From positions 20,007 to 84,006 of the forward strand of contig JAJFIA010000022.1 of the NCBI GenBank assembly GCA_021775255.1: a stretch of DNA of 64,000 nt. Reading direction: 5' to 3'. Origin of the DNA: Roseovarius sp. (GTDB lineage Bacteria; Pseudomonadota; Alphaproteobacteria; Rhodobacterales; Rhodobacteraceae). The position numbers and the translations under genes were made by a program. The notes under the pieces were generated by a model, which saw only the letters and a list, made by a program, of their open reading frames with translations, was not told where the DNA came from and made no database searches. Positions 9,353-17,831 of the stretch are shown piece after piece (positions within the stretch are counted from its first letter, which is position 1; every line of letters starts with the position of its first letter).

Positions 9353-9606
9353 ACTGACCCACACACGCGCACTTGGTCTCGCATCACAGAATAGTCACCC
9401 ATCATCTCTACGACAGCCGATCCGTCCGGCAACATCCTCAGTTCTTCGGCCGCCTGCGTCTGAAACACTCGGCTGTATTCCACGACCGGCAGACATGCCG
9501 CCAAGCCGTTCGCTTTAAAACCCGCCGTCGCGCAGCCGGTCAACCAGTTCGTCGCGATTGCGAGGACGACGAGCCGCCGCTTCCAGCATCCGGCGTTGAA
9601 TATCAT
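9349..9606 (-). CDS. Rz1-like outer-membrane spanin lipoprotein
   Basis: An 85-residue product if read from the ATG at 9606. It begins MIFNAGCWKRR, has a hydrophobic stretch and a lipobox LTGC (cleavage before Cys about residue 25), as expected of a lipoprotein. The gene starts inside the i-spanin gene in another frame, the classical Rz/Rz1 embedded architecture. The C-terminal part has no strong proline-rich segment, so the call rests on the lipobox, size, nesting and position after the endolysin. The stop is at the extreme left edge of the phage and overlaps the HNH gene tail to tail. Confidence 0.5.
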   Translation of the reverse strand: MIFNAGCWKRRLVVLAIATNWLTGCATAGFKANGLAACLPVVEYSRVFQTQAAEELRMLPDGSAVVEMMGDYSVMRDQVRVCGSV

Positions 9607-9772
9607 TGGCCTTCTCCGTGGCTTCAAGGCGTTCGGCAAGCCGCCCCGTGCGCTCACCTGCGCGGCGGATCGACAGCAGGAACAAGACGATGGTGAGGGC
9701 GGTCGCACCGTAGCGCAGCGCGGCCCTCGCCCACGGTTTGGCAGCGATCCCGCCAAGAATGCTGACGATCAT
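9515..9772 (-). CDS. Rz-like inner-membrane spanin / holin-like lysis protein
   Basis: An 85-residue protein with one N-terminal membrane segment (about 20-36, YGATALTIVLFLLSI) followed by a basic, helical, coiled-coil-like tail (about 38-72, rich in R, E and A). Its ATG overlaps the stop of the endolysin gene as ATGA (9769-9772), so translation is coupled. Together with the nested lipoprotein gene it would form the spanin complex that fuses inner and outer membranes at lysis. It could instead be a small holin; no second membrane segment is visible. Confidence 0.55.
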   Translation of the reverse strand: MIVSILGGIAAKPWARAALRYGATALTIVLFLLSIRRAGERTGRLAERLEATEKANDIQRRMLEAAARRPRNRDELVDRLRDGGF

Positions 9773-10443
9773 CGCTGCCCCCTGCGCCAGTCATCTAGGC
9801 GGGCGTAGATCGTGACCGCGATGCCAATGAGCGCCACAGCGATGAACACCCAGCGGAGCGTGTCGAGGTATGGCACCAGCGGCAGGACGGCGGACTGGGT
9901 CTCAGAGAGGACGTTCTGCGCCACCTCAACCCCCGCGGCGCCCAGCGTCGCCACTCCGGCCGCTCCGCCACCTTTCATGGTGCGGCTATCGGCCAAGACC
10001 TCGCGCGCGGGCTGGGCTTCCTCGGCGAAAGCCGTCGCCCGGATGGGGAACCGCTCACCCCACTGCCGCGCCGGGCCAAGATCGACATGCATGAACCCCG
10101 AGCGTGGATAGAATCCAAACCCGAGAAACCCCACCGCGCGTGCCGCCGCCTCAAAAGTCACCGGGTCGTGGTTCGACATTGCGATGTCGAAGGCCGCGCC
10201 GTCCATGTGCTTCGAGCGGGTTGCGCCGCCGACGGCACGATTGTGCTCCGGGCTGCGATAGGCGGAGCGGACGATCAGCGGCTTACCCAGCTGGTCACGC
10301 AGCGCCTGCAACTTGTCAAGCGCGGGCTCGTTGATCAGCAGCTTGCCGGTGCCCCGGCAGGCAATTTCGGCGGGCGAGAAGTTGGTCCAGCGCCAGGCAC
10401 TTTTTGGCAGGTCGCGCCAATGGTCGTAAAAGGTCGTGGTCAT
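9769..10443 (-). CDS. Phage endolysin, peptidase M15 (D,D-/L,D-carboxypeptidase fold)
   Basis: A 224-residue protein from the ATG at 10443, which has a perfect GGAGG eight bases upstream; the longer reading frame to 10476 lacks a site. Residues about 15-125 form the M15A/peptidase family-15 fold, with zinc ligands H79 (SKHMDG), D86 (FDIAM) and H119 (FMHVDLG). A Thr/Ala/Gly linker follows and a C-terminal membrane segment at about 195-216. It cuts peptide cross-bridges in peptidoglycan; the membrane tail suggests delivery as a membrane-anchored endolysin. It heads the three-gene lysis cassette behind a terminator. Confidence 0.8.
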   Translation of the reverse strand: MTTTFYDHWRDLPKSAWRWTNFSPAEIACRGTGKLLINEPALDKLQALRDQLGKPLIVRSAYRSPEHNRAVGGATRSKHMDGAAFDIAMSNHDPVTFEAAARAVGFLGFGFYPRSGFMHVDLGPARQWGERFPIRATAFAEEAQPAREVLADSRTMKGGGAAGVATLGAAGVEVAQNVLSETQSAVLPLVPYLDTLRWVFIAVALIGIAVTIYARLDDWRRGQR

Positions 10444-10460
10444 GGTTTCCTCCAAAAACG

Positions 10461-10485
10461 GAAAAACCCGCCACATGGGCGGGTT
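10461..10485 (-). terminator. Rho-independent terminator between tail and lysis genes
   Basis: On minus, an AACCCGCC / GGCGGGTT stem with a short loop is followed by TTTTTCCGTTTTT. It lies just upstream of the endolysin ribosome-binding site, so lysis genes would be reached only by read-through, antitermination or a separate promoter. Confidence 0.7.
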
Positions 10486-10517
10486 GAGGGTAATGCGTGA
10501 ATCGTCGCGATGGGCGG

Positions 10518-10808
10518 CTACGGACCGCCGCCGAATATCTTGAGCTTGATCGCGATCCCGGCCAGCAGCGCCAACATCACACCGGTGGTGATCATGCGGA
10601 CAGCGGTCTGCATTGCAGTGCGGCGTACAAGACGGATGCAGTCGAGCAAGGATCGCAGGTCGCGGATATCGAGCGCAGCCTCTTCACCATCGAGGCCGAC
10701 ATCGGCGAGCGCGCGTTTGGCGCCTTTCTCGGCAGCGCGTGCCAGCATGGCCTCGAACTCGGCGTCTGGCATGCGTACGAAACCCTGGTCGGATCGGGGT
10801 GGTGTCAT
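10518..10808 (-). CDS. Small phage membrane protein, DUF6127-like
   Basis: A 96-residue protein with an acidic/Ala-rich helical N-terminus (DAEFEAMLARAAEKGAKRAL), an LRSLLDCIRLVRR segment and a C-terminal membrane helix (about 72-90). GGAGG is well spaced before the ATG at 10808. I recognise it as the DUF6127 type commonly found next to tail-fibre and lysis genes of Rhodobacterales phages. A holin-like job is possible but not shown. Confidence 0.6.
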   Translation of the reverse strand: MTPPRSDQGFVRMPDAEFEAMLARAAEKGAKRALADVGLDGEEAALDIRDLRSLLDCIRLVRRTAMQTAVRMITTGVMLALLAGIAIKLKIFGGGP

Positions 10809-10827
10809 GGGTCAATCCTCCCGCCGT

Positions 10828-11904
10828 TCAGCCAACCTTGCAGCCCCAGAAGGACGTGTGATCGGCGGCGAAGTAGCCGTCCGCGACCCGAAAATACCCC
10901 TGCAGTTCCACGGTATCGCCCGCAGTGAGCGGCACAATGGTCTGCAGCCAGATGGCGGTGGCGAGCGTGACGTGGGTGGCGGAGATCTCGCCAAAGGAAC
11001 CCCGGATTTCGGTCGCGCCGTTCAGCACCAGCCGCCCACGCATGCGGGCTGTGGCGCTGGCGTTGATCTTGTAGAGCAGCGTTGCGCCGAGCAGGTATGT
11101 CCCGTCCACGGGCGCGGTGAACAGGCTGGTCCCGGCATCAAACGCACCCTGATCGTTGTAGTCGGTGTTATTCAGGCCGATCTTTGTCCAGGCTCCGACG
11201 CCCACGTAGTTGTCGTAGTTCGTCCAGGCCTTGAAGCGCGGCAGTTGCGGCTGCTCGACGATGCCGGTGGTATTGTCCACGATCAGACCGTCGAAGAAGG
11301 TGCTGCCGTCGGCCGAAACCGCGAGGCGGAAACTGTCGGAGCCGAAGAGACCGACGAGCGCCTTTGTCACGAAACCGCTCTGCAGGGTCAGGCCGAGATC
11401 GTCGCCCGCCGCCTCCTTGTTCATGGTGTAGAACAGATCGCCGGTGCCGCCCTCGGCCGCGGTCTTCGCCGTCCAGAGCGCGGAATTGAGCTTGGCCGAG
11501 AACGGGTTCGACGCATCGGCCGTGGTCCCGAGCCCGAGCAGCGCCATGTTCTGCAGCGCCGCTGGCGTCGTGCCGATCCAGCCCGCGCCGTCGTAGACCA
11601 GCAGCAGGCCTTCGTCCTCGACCCACGCGCTCCAGCCGGTCCTCGGTGGCAGACGCAGCCACGCCCCGTCCGTCCAGAGCGCCACGTTCAGGTCCCAGCC
11701 CGCCCAGTCGCCGGTGGCGCCCGAGCCGACGATGTAGCGATCGCCATCGGTGGGGCTTCCCGGCGGCGCTGTCAGATTCCGGTCGATGACGGAGAGTTGC
11801 ACCAACCCGTCGAGGATCCGCAGCGCCTCGTTGTGCGTGACATGCTTCTGGGCCTGAGCCGCCAGAATGTAGGGCAGTAGAAGTTTGGTAGTGGTGTCGG
11901 ACAT
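10828..11904 (-). CDS. DUF2793 phage tail-fibre/receptor protein
   Basis: A 358-residue protein when started at the ATG at 11904 (MSDTTTKLLLPYI), which has a GAAGG upstream; the frame extends to 11946 but that part overlaps the megatron gene. The N-terminal about 110 residues (LPYILAAQAQKHVTHNEAL...LTAPPGSPTDGDRYIVG...WSAWVEDEGLLLVYDG) are the DUF2793 domain. The C-terminal half (GVGAWTKIGLNN..., FTAPVDGTYLLGATLLY) looks like a C1q/TNF-like trimeric beta domain used as a receptor-binding tip. It follows the GTA-type megatron gene, as in related phages, and is probably the host-recognition element. Confidence 0.75.
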   Translation of the reverse strand: MSDTTTKLLLPYILAAQAQKHVTHNEALRILDGLVQLSVIDRNLTAPPGSPTDGDRYIVGSGATGDWAGWDLNVALWTDGAWLRLPPRTGWSAWVEDEGLLLVYDGAGWIGTTPAALQNMALLGLGTTADASNPFSAKLNSALWTAKTAAEGGTGDLFYTMNKEAAGDDLGLTLQSGFVTKALVGLFGSDSFRLAVSADGSTFFDGLIVDNTTGIVEQPQLPRFKAWTNYDNYVGVGAWTKIGLNNTDYNDQGAFDAGTSLFTAPVDGTYLLGATLLYKINASATARMRGRLVLNGATEIRGSFGEISATHVTLATAIWLQTIVPLTAGDTVELQGYFRVADGYFAADHTSFWGCKVG

Positions 11905-11914
11905 GGGTTGGCCT

Positions 11915-14900
11915 TCAGAATGTGAGCGTGACGGTTTTGGCCCCACCCCGCCCGATCAGGGCGGAAAGCTGGGAGATGCGGACTGTCAGCGTGTCGCCGG
12001 GCCCGAACGGCGCGGCCCAATCGGTAGTTTGCTGGGCGGCCGTGTAGATTGCGCTTGTTGTGGGTGCACTCAGCACCCGCTTCACCGTGCTGCCATCGAG
12101 GATCTCGACCTCGTAGGCTTCCAGTTCCTCGGTTAGAGGCACCTCAACTGCGCCCCAGCTGTCGGCAGAAAGCGCTCGGGACCGGCGCGTCCAGCGGATG
12201 GTCAGATCGCCGGGCGTGCGGGGGCGACGCCACGGCTGCTGGACATGGGCGACGGAGAACGGCCGCAGACCCACGCCAACCGCTGTGAAGGAGGCGGCGA
12301 CATAGGTCTCGTCGCTGACAGACCGGCTTGCGGGACCGACGCGCCAGTTCCAGGGAAGCCCGAGATCGGCCTCGGCGATTGGTAGTGATGCCAGAGCCTC
12401 GTCGAGAACTACGACCCGTGCGCCTGCAGGAGCCGGATTGGCCATAGCCGCTTCCGTGCCGCGTTGTCCTCGCAGGAGCCGCCTCAGTTGATAGCGGCCC
12501 GGTGCAATCAGCTCTGCAGATCCCGCCTGGACGATCTCCCAGCACCCCGGCGCAGACTCAACGGCCAGCACATTGGCCCCACCCAACAGGGTCAGGTCGG
12601 TGATGCTTTCCAGAGTGCCCGAGAGCAGATCGATCACCAGCGCATTGCCAAGATCGAAGCGCGAGGTCGGGCCCGCGTAGAAATCCGAAACCAGCGTCCC
12701 GATCCGGGCACGACCGCCAAATGTCGTCAGTAGCTCAAACCCGTCCGTCGACGGGCTGCGGAACACTGCCATCACCCCCGGCCAGGGAACGGCATTGGCA
12801 GCGATGAACGGCCGGTGCTGGGGCTGATCCTCGGTCAGCTGTGGCAAGTCCATCAGCACCACCTCGGGTGCGCCGAACACCACGGCCTTTGACAGGGACG
12901 ACTGTCGTGGCGAACCGGGTGGCAGGTCGTGGGCCTCGCGATCCTGGCGGACCGCTTCGATCCCGCGTGCTTCAGCGTCTGCAATGGAAACAAGCCGCAG
13001 CGGTATTTGCCGCTCGTCATGGGCGAGCGTGACGACATCGGCCGGATCAAGCGCCAGTCGCGACGGCGGCAAACGAAACGCCGCTGTTTCTCGCCCGGTC
13101 CAAGCTTCCATGAGCGCCCGGCGGCAACGGCGCTCGGCCTCCTCGGGCGGCACCGCCATTGGAAAGCTCTCTGAGGCGATCCGCGTCGTGTCGACGGTGA
13201 TCCGACGCGCCTCAACCAAGGCGGCATCGTAGTCCTCGTCAGCACGCGCCACCTGCCATTTGAGCGCCTGCGGCAGTTCGGTTTCCTGCGCACGCGTGAG
13301 TTCCAGAACGTCACCCACGCGAGCCGCAACAAGATCGTCGTGCGTCACACTGGCCACGGCGGCGCGCCCCCGCATGACAAAACGGATCACGCCCTCGGTC
13401 TCGACCGCGTCAAACCCGAAATGCCGCGACAGCGTTGTGATGGACGCTCGCGGGGATTCCAGTGCGCCAATCGCATAACCTTCGAGCGCACCCCAGAGAC
13501 CGGTGACGTCGATCCGGGACACGGGCATTCCAGCCCGCAGGCAGAGATGACGGACGAGCGCGGCCAGCGACACCGCGCCAAGCCGCCCGGTCAGCCAGTG
13601 GCCGAGCCGCCAGTTCGCGCCGTCGGTCCAGACGTCGGTCAGCGCCGGAAAGAACGGATAGGGCCGCGCGTCCCATGTCCAGGCGGCACATTCCGGTACA
13701 TTCACCATCCGTCCGCCATAGATACCGGAGATCGGGTTGTTCGCAGCCTCGCCCCACCAGAGATAGGTCGCCTCGAGATAGGCCCGCTGGATCGCGTCGT
13801 CGCGCCAGCCCCGCGAGAAATGAGGCACGAAGCTCTCCGACGATTTAGGGTCGAAGAAGACATTCGGCTGATTGGTGCCCCGGTCGATGGCCGGGCAGCC
13901 AAGCTCGGTGAACCAGATCGGCTTGGATTGCGGCACCCATGCCGTGGGTGTCCCGCTCTCCACTCCGCCCGGGCGGTTGTAATGCGCGTTCGACCACCAG
14001 GCGCGCAGATCCTTGTAGCGGAAGACCCACGGCTTTGCCGCAGCACCGTCGGTGATGGGCGTGCGGACTTGCGCTGAGCGGTCTGCGGCGCTGGCGTAGA
14101 ACCAGTCAAAGCCTTCGCCGCCAGTAATGTTCGCCTGCAAATAGGCGCGGTCGTAGATCGCGGGCCAGCCCTCGGCCGCATCGGCATGCTCGAAGCCGTC
14201 CCGCCAGTCGGAGAGCGGCATGTAGTTATCGATCCCGATGAAGTCGATCTCCGGATCGGCCCAGAGCGGATCGAGATGGAAGAAAACGTCGCCCGAACCG
14301 CCGCCCGGCTGATGCCCGAAATACTCGCTCCAGTCGGCCGCGTAGCCGATCTTGGTGCCGGACCCGAGGATCGAGCGCACATCGGCAAGCAGGTCCCGAT
14401 AGGCCTGAACCGCCGGATAGGTGATAGCGCCCGAGCGGATCGTCGTCAGCCCCGGCATCTCGGTCCCGATGAGGAACGCATCGACGCCGCCCGCCGCCGC
14501 GCAGAGATGGGCGTAGTGCAGCACCATGCGGCGCAGACCCCAGTCGCCGGATGGCCCGGTCCACGAAGCCGACTGACCCGAGACGCTGAAGCTGGCGGGC
14601 GTGGCCGCGCCGAAAAGCGCCGCGACTTGGGTTGCGGCTGTCGCCGTCTTTTCCACGGTCCCAGCGAAACCTGCGGCTGGAGAACAGGTGATCCGCCCCC
14701 GCCAGGGAAACGCGGGCTGCCCGGTTTCGGCGGCGTTATCGGAATACGGGTTCGGCAGCGTGTTGCCGGGCGGCACGTCCATCAGGATGAAGGGATAGAA
14801 GGTGACGCGCAGCCCACGCGCCTTCATCTCCTGGATTGCCTGGACCACCGCAAAATCGGCGGGCGTGCCGCCATAGACCGGGCGATCCTGATCATCGCGG

Positions 14901-15883
14901 CTGACCAGAAAGGCATTGGCGCGGCTGACGCCATTCACCGACCAGGCCGAAGGCGTAGTGCTCTTGGCGGTGACCTCGACGCCGGGCCGCACCTTGCAGT
15001 TTCCAGCGCGCAGATCGTCTCCGAACCAGGCAACCACCAGCGACACGCTCTCGACCTTCGGTGCCATCGCCTGCAGCCGGTCCAGCGCTACCACCATATC
15101 GGCAGTGTCGGTCAGCGCGTTCAGGTTCTCGGGAGTTTGCGATCCACTGCCGCCCTTGCGAATACCCTGCGTGGCATAAGCGAACTCGCCGGATGCCGGG
15201 ATCATGGTCACAGCTTGTGTCAGTCCCTCCGCCGTGTCCGGATCGGCCAGAGGACGGAACACCTCGAAACTCAGTTGCGGGATGCGGTTGCCGTAGTTTC
15301 CGAGCGGCAGGTCCTCGAAGACAACATAGGCCGTGCCGCGATAGGCGGGCGTGTTGGCCGTGCCCATCTTGGCTGAGATGAACGGATCGGCCGCCTGGCT
15401 CTCATCGCCAGGATACCAGCGCCAAGTGACCCCGGCCGTGTCCAGCAGCTTGCCGTCGGCCCAGATACGGCCAATGCCGGTGATCGGCCCCTCGCAGAGC
15501 GCGACCGCAAAGGAGGCATAGTAGAAATACTCGGTCGTCTTGACCTTGCCGCCACCACCGCCGCCCTTGCCGCCACCCTGCGTCGTGGTCTTGGTCTCCT
15601 CGCGGAAATCGGTCGCCCAGACGATGTTGCCGCCGATCCGCATGCGACCATAGAGGCGTGGGATTACCGCCCCTTCGGTGGCCGAGGTGATGCGCAGATT
15701 GTCCAGCCGCGCGCCTTCGATCCGCTGAGTTGGTGCCAATGACGAAATGATCCAGCTGTCGACGACCGAGCCGACGGTGGAGCCGATGAAGCCACCGATG
15801 GTGGCGGCGCTGACGCCGAGGATCGCGCCGCCGATACTGCCGCCAATGGCAGCGCCTGCGGCACCGAGAACGAGGGTGGCCAT
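11915..15883 (-). CDS. GTA-type baseplate 'megatron' protein (TIM-barrel-like, gp15 family)
   Basis: A 1322-residue protein. The N-terminus has two Gly/Ala-rich hydrophobic stretches (VLGAAGAAIGGSIGGAILG) followed by RLYGRMRIGGNIVWAT and the KTTEYFYYASFAVALCEGPI motif typical of tail-assembly/host-specificity proteins. The middle carries the glycoside-hydrolase TIM-barrel-like GTA domain (about 400-750, with WFTELGCPAIDRG), and the C-terminal third is the phage-tail_3 type domain. It corresponds to Rhodobacter capsulatus GTA gp15, the central baseplate spike that contacts the cell and may trim peptidoglycan or polysaccharide. It is the last gene of the Dit-hub-peptidase-megatron set. Confidence 0.9.
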   Translation of the reverse strand: MATLVLGAAGAAIGGSIGGAILGVSAATIGGFIGSTVGSVVDSWIISSLAPTQRIEGARLDNLRITSATEGAVIPRLYGRMRIGGNIVWATDFREETKTTTQGGGKGGGGGGKVKTTEYFYYASFAVALCEGPITGIGRIWADGKLLDTAGVTWRWYPGDESQAADPFISAKMGTANTPAYRGTAYVVFEDLPLGNYGNRIPQLSFEVFRPLADPDTAEGLTQAVTMIPASGEFAYATQGIRKGGSGSQTPENLNALTDTADMVVALDRLQAMAPKVESVSLVVAWFGDDLRAGNCKVRPGVEVTAKSTTPSAWSVNGVSRANAFLVSRDDQDRPVYGGTPADFAVVQAIQEMKARGLRVTFYPFILMDVPPGNTLPNPYSDNAAETGQPAFPWRGRITCSPAAGFAGTVEKTATAATQVAALFGAATPASFSVSGQSASWTGPSGDWGLRRMVLHYAHLCAAAGGVDAFLIGTEMPGLTTIRSGAITYPAVQAYRDLLADVRSILGSGTKIGYAADWSEYFGHQPGGGSGDVFFHLDPLWADPEIDFIGIDNYMPLSDWRDGFEHADAAEGWPAIYDRAYLQANITGGEGFDWFYASAADRSAQVRTPITDGAAAKPWVFRYKDLRAWWSNAHYNRPGGVESGTPTAWVPQSKPIWFTELGCPAIDRGTNQPNVFFDPKSSESFVPHFSRGWRDDAIQRAYLEATYLWWGEAANNPISGIYGGRMVNVPECAAWTWDARPYPFFPALTDVWTDGANWRLGHWLTGRLGAVSLAALVRHLCLRAGMPVSRIDVTGLWGALEGYAIGALESPRASITTLSRHFGFDAVETEGVIRFVMRGRAAVASVTHDDLVAARVGDVLELTRAQETELPQALKWQVARADEDYDAALVEARRITVDTTRIASESFPMAVPPEEAERRCRRALMEAWTGRETAAFRLPPSRLALDPADVVTLAHDERQIPLRLVSIADAEARGIEAVRQDREAHDLPPGSPRQSSLSKAVVFGAPEVVLMDLPQLTEDQPQHRPFIAANAVPWPGVMAVFRSPSTDGFELLTTFGGRARIGTLVSDFYAGPTSRFDLGNALVIDLLSGTLESITDLTLLGGANVLAVESAPGCWEIVQAGSAELIAPGRYQLRRLLRGQRGTEAAMANPAPAGARVVVLDEALASLPIAEADLGLPWNWRVGPASRSVSDETYVAASFTAVGVGLRPFSVAHVQQPWRRPRTPGDLTIRWTRRSRALSADSWGAVEVPLTEELEAYEVEILDGSTVKRVLSAPTTSAIYTAAQQTTDWAAPFGPGDTLTVRISQLSALIGRGGAKTVTLTF

Positions 15884-15892
15884 GTGGGGGTC

Positions 15893-16327
15893 TCAGCGTT
15901 GGGGGAACAGGAAGGCGAAGGCGATGCGCCGCCGCCAGGACGGGGTGAGCGGCTCCTCGATCACGCCCAGCCGCTCGTAGGCGTGGAGGAAACTGTCGGG
16001 CCCGGTGAGGATCCCGACATGCTTGGCAATGGCGCGGGGTACCATGCGGAACAGGACCAGCGCGCCGGGACCAGCCTCAGAAGGTGCGATTTCCGGCATC
16101 ATGCGCCGAGCACCATCCGCAAGAACCTCGCGGGGCCCGGTCTCGCCCCAATCCCGGCTATACGGCGGGATCGGGAACGGCTCGGGGCCGACGACCTCGC
16201 GCCAGACGCCGCGCGCCAGCCCGAGGCAGTCGCAGCCAACGCCCCGGAGGCTGGCCTGGTCGTGATACGGCGTGCCGAGCCAGGACCGCGCTACCTTGAT
16301 AACGCGCTGTGATTTGGCAGCATTCAA
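15893..16327 (-). CDS. NlpC/P60 tail-associated peptidase (GTA gp14-like)
   Basis: I start this at the TTG at 16327, whose TTGA overlaps the stop of the DUF2163 gene and which is preceded by GGGGGCGG; the frame runs further upstream but inside that gene. The 144-residue product has the catalytic Cys in GCDCLGLARGVW and the His in AKHVGILTGPDSFLHAYERLGV, the NlpC/P60 cysteine-peptidase pair. The family cuts the D-Glu-DAP bond of peptidoglycan and in phages helps DNA entry. It lies between DUF2163 and the megatron gene as in GTAs. Confidence 0.85.
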   Translation of the reverse strand: MNAAKSQRVIKVARSWLGTPYHDQASLRGVGCDCLGLARGVWREVVGPEPFPIPPYSRDWGETGPREVLADGARRMMPEIAPSEAGPGALVLFRMVPRAIAKHVGILTGPDSFLHAYERLGVIEEPLTPSWRRRIAFAFLFPQR

Positions 16328-17208
16328 AGCACCGCCCCCTCGTGCCCACCGTCCTTCGTGGCGTATCGCAACACGGCATCCTGGCCGGGGATGTGTGGGA
16401 AGCCGCGGAAGTTGACGGTGTTGGCGAACTTGGCGCTGCAGGTCTCGATACGCTTGTCGCACCCCGCGCGGACAATGAAGGCGTCACCTTCGGCAATGGT
16501 TCGTACCGGAGCTTCGAGCAGTGTCAGCACCGCGATGCCGTCAGTCAGGTCATGTGCGATGATCTCGGCGCTCCGACCGGCATTCGTGCCGTTTGTCCAT
16601 TCGAAGGTGCCGAAGGTGAACCAGCCGGACGAAAAACTGCCGAGCCCTGATGTTGTGAAGGCCCGGTCGCGCAGGAGATCAATGACGCCACCCGTGCCCC
16701 TGAACGCGAAGTTCTCCAGATTGATGCCGCAACGGGCGTCGCCGAGTGCGGCATCGCAGGTCGCCTGGAAGGTCCGTCCCACCGTCTGCCCAAGCACGTG
16801 AGCCAATGACCGAACCTCGGCCACGAAGGCCAGTCGCCCGCGCCGGATCTGGCCGATGGCCCCGCGCCGCATCAGGACGCGCTGGCTGGTCTCGGCCCAG
16901 TTTACCCGCCAGACCTCGACCTCAGCGTTGTCCCAGCGGCCGTCGAGGATATCGGTCTCGGTGATCCGGTCGGAGGTCAGCACGCCCTCTGCGTCCTGTG
17001 CATCGACCGACAGGTCGGAGCCAGAGCGGACCTCTGACGCCGTCAACCCGCTTTCCGGCTCGAAATCGGTGCCGTCGAAGCTGAGCGTCCGGTCGTGGTC
17101 GGTGAAGCCGAAGGTCACGCCATCCGCGCGGGCGATGCGCCAGCACCAGCCCAGGCTCGTCGTGCCCTCGTCCAGATGCGTTTGCAGATCGGGGGTGATA
17201 TTTTTCAT
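16324..17208 (-). CDS. DUF2163 tail hub protein (GTA gp13-like)
   Basis: A 294-residue protein with the family's features: an N-terminal WCWRIARADGVTFGFTDHDR segment, CDAALGDARCGIN in the middle and a C-terminal CDKRIETCSAKFANTVNFRGFPHIPGQD. The cysteines may bind a metal or an iron-sulphur cluster, as reported for GTA gp13. It forms the trimeric baseplate hub under the distal tail ring. Its ATG overlaps the end of the DUF2460 gene by four bases and its stop overlaps the peptidase start, so three genes are coupled. Confidence 0.88.
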   Translation of the reverse strand: MKNITPDLQTHLDEGTTSLGWCWRIARADGVTFGFTDHDRTLSFDGTDFEPESGLTASEVRSGSDLSVDAQDAEGVLTSDRITETDILDGRWDNAEVEVWRVNWAETSQRVLMRRGAIGQIRRGRLAFVAEVRSLAHVLGQTVGRTFQATCDAALGDARCGINLENFAFRGTGGVIDLLRDRAFTTSGLGSFSSGWFTFGTFEWTNGTNAGRSAEIIAHDLTDGIAVLTLLEAPVRTIAEGDAFIVRAGCDKRIETCSAKFANTVNFRGFPHIPGQDAVLRYATKDGGHEGAVL

Positions 17209-17831
17209 CGGCGGAGTTCCAGAAGTGGAATGGAGGTGATCGAGCCCAGCCGCTCGAGATCAAGCGTCACGTCGAGCGCGTCAGTGTCGAAGCGGACGGG
17301 CACGTCGAACTCGAAGCCTGCGGAGATTGCGACGCCGGAATCTGGCGCTGTACCGAAAGTGACGACGCCAGTGGTCGTATCGACCGACCAGCCGGAGGGT
17401 TGCTCTACTCCGCCGAGGGCGATGCGGACGGTTCCTGTCACCGGCTTGGCGATGGCGCGCGTCGAGGATTGTGCGCCGGACGCGTAGCGCTTCACCAACT
17501 GGAAGGCGGTCGTCGTGCCATCGCCGGTGCCGATCGACTGATCCGTCGGCGATGGCGTGCCCGAAGGCAGGCAGGACTTGTGGTCGCCCCAGTCCTTGAA
17601 GCGGAACCCATGTAGCCGACCGTTGCGCGCCTCGAAAAAGGCAACCACGGCCGCCAGATCGTCGGCGCGGCGGATGCCATAGGCGACATCGTAGCGGCGA
17701 CGCGAATTGGCCCAGCTGGCGTTGCGCTCCTCATCGCCGGAGGCCAGCTCGACGATTTGTGTGCGGCGTTCCGGCCCGCCACGCGCGCCGCGACTGATAT
17801 TGTCTGGAAACCGGACTTCGTGAAACGCCAT
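17205..17831 (-). CDS. DUF2460 distal tail protein (GTA gp12-like)
   Basis: The 208-residue product starts at the ATG at 17831 in a TGATG overlap with the tape-measure stop, with GGAGGGG upstream; a GTG one codon earlier is less likely. The motifs FHEVRFPDNISRGARGGPE, RRRYDVAYGIR and FFEARNGRLHGFRFKDWGD are those of DUF2460, the ring-forming distal tail (Dit) protein that joins the tail tube to the hub. Its position after the tape measure and before DUF2163 matches GTA order. Confidence 0.9.
   Translation of the reverse strand: MAFHEVRFPDNISRGARGGPERRTQIVELASGDEERNASWANSRRRYDVAYGIRRADDLAAVVAFFEARNGRLHGFRFKDWGDHKSCLPSGTPSPTDQSIGTGDGTTTAFQLVKRYASGAQSSTRAIAKPVTGTVRIALGGVEQPSGWSVDTTTGVVTFGTAPDSGVAISAGFEFDVPVRFDTDALDVTLDLERLGSITSIPLLELRR

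Noticed and set aside
10510..11880. 456-codon plus-strand open frame opposite DUF2793
   Set aside because: Antisense of a solid DUF2793 gene; no independent evidence.
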